A DNA stretch of 64,000 nucleotides from NCBI GenBank assembly GCA_958298945.1, contig OY282608.1, positions 79,718,806 through 79,782,805 of the forward strand, read 5' to 3'. Below are positions 59,764 to 64,000 of this stretch, piece after piece. The first letter of the stretch is position 1; every line of letters starts with the position of its first letter. The stretch is from Atherix ibis. Taxonomy: Eukaryota > Arthropoda > Insecta > Diptera > Athericidae. The notes below the pieces were generated by a model that did no database searches, had not been told where the DNA came from, and worked only from the letters and a program-made list of their open reading frames with translations. The translations under genes were made by a program, and so were the position numbers.

Positions 59764-60785
59764 CTAACAAACCAACAAACTAACAAACCAACAAACCAAC
59801 AAACCAACAAACCAACAAACGAGCAAACCAACAAACCAACAAACCAACAAACCAACAAACCAACAAACAAACAAACCAACAAACGAACAAACCAACAAAC
59901 CAACAAACCAACAAACCAACAAATCAACAAACCAACAAAACAACAAACCAACAAACCATCAAACCAACAACCAATAGACGAACAAACCAACAAACCAACA
60001 ATCCAACAAACCAACAAACTAACAAACAAACAATTCAACAAACCAACAAAAAACAAACCAACAAACCAACAAACCAACAAACCAACAAACCAACAAACCA
60101 ACAAACCAACAAACCAACAAACCAACAAACCAACAAACCAACAAACCAACAAACCAACAAACTAATAAATGAATAAACCAACAAACCAACAAACCAACAA
60201 ACCAACAAACCAACAAACCAACAAACCAACAAACCAACAAACCAACAAACCAACAAACTAACAAACCAACAAACCAACAAACCAACAAACCAACAAACCA
60301 ACAAACCAACAAACCAACAATTCAACAAACCAACAAATCAACAAACCACCAAACCAACAAACCAACAAACCAACAAACCAACAAACCAACAAACCAACAA
60401 ACCAACAAACCAACAAACCAAAAAACCAAAAAACCAACAAACGAACAAACCAACAAACCAACAATCCAACAAACCAACAAACCAACAAACCAACAAACCA
60501 ACAAACCAACAAACCAATAAACCAACAAACTAACAAACAAACAAACCAACAAACCAACAAACCAATAGACGAACAAACCAACAGACCAACAATCCAAAAA
60601 ACCAACAAACCAACAAACTAACAAACCAACAAACCAACAAACCAACAAACCAACAAACGAGCAAACCAACAAACCAACAAACAAATAAACCAACAAACCA
60701 ACAAACCAACAAACTAACAAACAAACAAACCAACAAACCAACAAACCAACAAACCAACAAACCAACAAACTAACAAACCAACAAA
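59764..60785. repeat. Gamma about 1.0-kb tandem repeat, copy 1
   Basis: CAATAGACGAAC near 59972, CCAACAAAAAAC near 60044 and AATAAATGAATAAACC near 60164 recur 1,006 bases (first two) and 1,022 bases (third) downstream. The 16-base change is two added octamers in the second copy. Confidence 0.7.
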
Positions 60786-61860
60786 CTAACAAACCAACAA
60801 ACCAACAAACCAACAAACCAACAAACGAGCAAACCAACAAACCAACAAACCAACAAACCAACAAACCAACAAACAAACAAACCAACAAACGAACAAACCA
60901 ACAAACCAACAAACCAACAAACCAACAAACCAACAAACCAACAAAACAACAAACCAACAAACCATCAAACCAACAACCAATAGACGAACAAACCAACAAA
61001 CCAACAATCCAACAAACCAACAAACTAACAAACAAACAATTCAACAAACCAACAAAAAACAAACCAACAAACCAACAAACCAACAAACCAACAAACCAAC
61101 AAACCAACAAACCAACAAACCAACAAACCAACAAACCAACAAACCAACAAACCAACAAACCAACAAACCAACAAACCAACAAACTAATAAATGAATAAAC
61201 CAACAAACCAACAAACCAACAAACCAACAAACCAACAAACCAACAAACCAACAAACCAACAAACCAACAAACCAACAAACCAACAAACCAACAAACCAAC
61301 AAACCAACAAACCAACAAACCAACAAACCAACAAACCAACAAACTAACAAACCAACAAACCAACAAACCAACAAACCAACAAACCAACAAACCAACAAAC
61401 CAACAATTCAACAAACCAACAAATCAACAAACCACCAAACCAACAAACCAACAAACCAACAAACCAACAAACCAACAAACCAACAAACCAACAAACCAAC
61501 AAACCAACAAACCAACAAACCAACAAACCAACAAACCAAAAAACTAAAAAACCAACAAACGAACAAACCAACAAACCAACAATCCAACAAACCAACAAAC
61601 CAACAAACCAACAAACCAACAAACCAACAAACCAATAAACCAACAAACTAACAAACAAACAAACCAACAAACCAACAAACCAATAGACGAACAAACCAAT
61701 AGACCAACAATCCAGAAAACCAACAAACCAACAAACTAACAAACCAACAAACCAACAAACCAACAAACCAACAAACGAGCAAACCAACAAACCAACAAAC
61801 AAATAAACCAACAAACCAACAAACCAACAAACTAACAAACAAACAATCCAACAAACCAAC
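60786..61860. repeat. Gamma about 1.0-kb tandem repeat, copy 2
   Basis: Second member: CAATAGACGAAC near 60978, CCAACAAAAAAC near 61050, AATAAATGAATAAACC near 61186. It contains one of the longest runs of perfect octamers in the window, about 61198-61343, roughly 18 units without a substitution. Confidence 0.7.
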
Positions 61861-64000
61861 AAACCACAAACCAACAAACCAACAAACCAACGAACCAACA
61901 AACCAACAAACCAAAAAACGAAAAAACCAACAAACCAACAAACCAACAAACCAACACACAAACAAACCAACAAACCAACAAACTAACAAACCAACAAACC
62001 AACAAACCAACAAACCTACGAACGAACAAACCAAAAAACCAACAAACGAACAGACGAACAAACCAACAAACCAACAACCCAACAACCCAACAAACCAACA
62101 AACCAACAAACCAACAAACCAACAAACCTACAAACCAACAAACCAACAAACAAATAAACCAACAAACCAACAAACCAACAAACTAACAAACAAACAATTC
62201 AACAAACCAACAAACCACAAACCAACAAACCAACAAACCAACAAACCAACAAACCAACAAACCAACAAACCAACAAACCAACAAACCAACAAACCAACAA
62301 ACCAACAAACCAACAAACCAACAAACCAACAAACCAACAAACCAACAAACCAACAAACTAATAAATGAATAAACCAACAAACCCACAAACCAACAAACCA
62401 ACAAACAAACAAACCAACAAACCAACAAACCAACAAACCAACAAACCAACAAACCAACAAACCAACAAACCAACAAACCAACAAAGTAATAAATGAAAAA
62501 ACCAACAATTCAACAAACCAACAATTCAACAAACCAACAAATCAACAAACCAACAAACCAACAAACAAACAAACCAACAAACCAACAAACCAACAAACTA
62601 ATAAATGAATAAACCAACAAACCAACAACCAACAAACAAACAAACCAACAACCCAACAACCCAACAACCCAACAAACCAACAAACCAACAAACCAACAAA
62701 CCAACAAACCAACAAACCAACAAACCAACAAACCAACAAACCAACAAACCAACAAACCAACAAACCAACAAATGAACAAACCAACAAACCAACAAACCAA
62801 CAAACTAACAAACCAACAAACCAACAAACCTACGAACGAACAAACCAAAAAACCAACAAACGAACAGACGAACAAACCAACAAACCAACAAACCAACAAA
62901 CCAACAAACCAACAAACCAACAAACCAACAAACCTACAAACCAAAAAACCAACAAACCAACAAACCAGCAGACCAACAAACCAACAAACGAGCAAACCAA
63001 CAAACCAACAAACCAACAAACCAACAACCCAACAACCCAACAAACCAACAAACCAACAAACCAACAAACCAACAAACCTACAAACCAACAAACCAACAAA
63101 CCAACAAACCAGCAGACCAACAAACCAACAAACGAGCAAACCAACAAACCAACAAACCAACAAACAAACAAACCAACAAACTAACAAACCAATAAACCAA
63201 CAAACCAACAAACCAACAAACCAACAAACCAACAAACCAACAAACCAACAAACCAACAAACCAACAAACCAACAAACTAAAAACGAACAAACCAACAAAC
63301 CAACAAACTAACAAACCAACAAACAAATAAACCAATAAACCAACAAACCAACACACCAACAAACCAACAAACCATCAAACCAACAAACCAACAAACCAAC
63401 AAACCAACAAACCAATAAACCAACAAACCAACAAACTAACAAACCAACAAACTAACAAACCAACAAAGCAGCAAACCAACAAACCAACAAACGAGCAAAC
63501 CAACAAACCAACAAACCAACAAACGAACAAACCAACAAACCAACAAACCAACAAACCAACAAACCAACAAACCAACAAACAAACAAACCAACAAACGAAC
63601 AAACCAACAAACCAACAAACCAACAAATCAACAAACCAACAAACCAACAAACCAACAAAACAACAAACCAACAAACAAACAAACCAATAGACGAACAAAC
63701 CAACAATCCAACAAACCAACAAACCAACAAACTAACAAACCAACAAACCAACAAACCAACAAACCAACAAACGAGCAAACCAACAAACCAACAAACAAAT
63801 AAACCAACAAACCAACAAACCAACAAACTAACAAACAAACAATTCAACAAACCAACAAACCACAAACCAACAAACCAACAAACCAACAAACCAACAAACC
63901 AACAAACCAACAAACCAACAAACCAACAAACCAACAAACCAACAAACCAACAAACCAACAAACCAACAAACCAACAAACCAACAAACCAACAAACCAACA
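61861..64000. repeat. Gamma array running off the window end
   Basis: Gamma landmarks CCTACGAACG near 62016 and 62829, AATAAATGAATAAACC near 62361 and 62605, AATAAATGAAAAAACC near 62489. Long perfect octamer runs lie at about 62219-62357 and 63867-64000. The last run reaches the final base, so the array continues beyond the window. Confidence 0.75.

Larger units (their letters stand above)
1..64000. repeat. Giant 8-bp satellite array, unit CCAACAAA / TTTGTTGG
   Basis: The whole window is built from the octamer CCAACAAA and point variants of it, with occasional off-phase units of 7 or 9 bases. The + strand is almost entirely A and C; G and T occur only where a unit is mutated. Common variants change the second base (CGAACAAA, CTAACAAA, CAAACAAA) or the fifth (CCAATAAA, CCAAAAAA, CCAAGAAA). 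Less common ones include CCAGCAAA, CCAACGAA, CCAACAGA, CCAACAAT, TCAACAAA and CCTACAAA. There is no unique flanking DNA at either end. Neither strand of the perfect octamer contains a stop codon, which explains the dense open frames; none has a gene-like composition. What is seen is the repeat; that it is nuclear satellite DNA of a eukaryote is inference. Confidence 0.98.

Noticed and set aside
1..64000. Telomeric repeat array
   Set aside because: TTTGTTGG has a T/G-rich strand as telomeres do, but it matches no telomere unit I recognise. Strong unit divergence arranged in kilobase higher-order repeats is not what telomerase makes at a chromosome end. A subtelomeric location remains possible.
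1..64000. CRISPR array
   Set aside because: There are no unique spacers: repeat and would-be spacer are the same octamer, and no cas-like gene is present.
1..64000. Centromeric satellite
   Set aside because: Higher-order organisation recalls centromeric arrays, but the unit is 8 bases rather than nucleosome-sized and nothing in the sequence shows kinetochore function. Not supportable without chromatin data.
1..64000. Pure sequencing or assembly artefact
   Set aside because: Polymerase stutter would give perfect or randomly diverged units. Here the same rare variants recur in fixed order over kilobases with independent small differences between copies. Individual junctions, such as 39.56 and 40.68 kb, could still be mis-joined.
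1..64000. Embedded transposon, tRNA, rRNA or other RNA gene
   Set aside because: No stretch longer than a few units departs from the octamer. No terminal inverted repeats are possible in a nearly pure A/C strand, and no G- and T-containing structured RNA sequence is present.

Overview
The whole 64,000-base window is one uninterrupted tandem array of an 8-base unit, CCAACAAA on the + strand (TTTGTTGG on the - strand). Both ends of the window lie inside the array, so the true array is longer than 64 kb. I found no protein gene, tRNA, rRNA, transposon, CRISPR array or ordinary intergenic DNA. The many long open frames, nearly all on the - strand, are artefacts. The octamer has no stop codon in any frame, and because 8 and 3 share no factor, all three frames of one strand spell the same 8-residue peptide (FVGLLVCW on -, PTNQQTNK on +). 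They are therefore not annotated as genes.

The sequence suggests a eukaryotic nuclear satellite or giant minisatellite, probably heterochromatic, resolved by long-read assembly. Arrays of this length and layered organisation are typical of eukaryotic satellites and not expected in bacteria or phages. No species can be named from the sequence. The unit does not match a telomere repeat that I recognise.

The real content lies in the order of variant octamers (for example CGAACAAA, CTAACAAA, CAAACAAA, CCAATAAA, CCAGCAAA). Groups of variants recur in fixed order over kilobases and define higher-order repeats. I call the groups alpha, beta, gamma and delta for this report only. Layout: alpha compound repeats of about 3.44 kb (1-8.4 kb); a short delta module (8.4-8.8 kb); a run of beta repeats with periods of 1.5 to 2.5 kb (9.3-22.3 kb); an alpha/beta mosaic (22.3-26.2 kb); a 1,286-bp tandem duplication (26.2-28.8 kb); a larger composite beta-delta repeat of about 5 kb (29.8-34.8 kb); gamma sequence containing a 3.3-kb duplicated segment split by a 1.1-kb beta piece (34.8-46.3 kb); two tandem 5.23-kb copies of the composite beta-delta repeat (46.6-57.05 kb); then delta-prime and gamma sequence again to the window end.

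The order composite repeat, delta-prime, gamma is seen twice, at 29.8-39.5 kb and at 51.8-64 kb, displaced by about 22.2 to 22.75 kb. This suggests a super-repeat above the kilobase level. Copies differ by single bases and by whole octamers, as expected from unequal exchange plus slippage. All block boundaries were set by eye from shared variant landmarks and are good to tens of bases at best.
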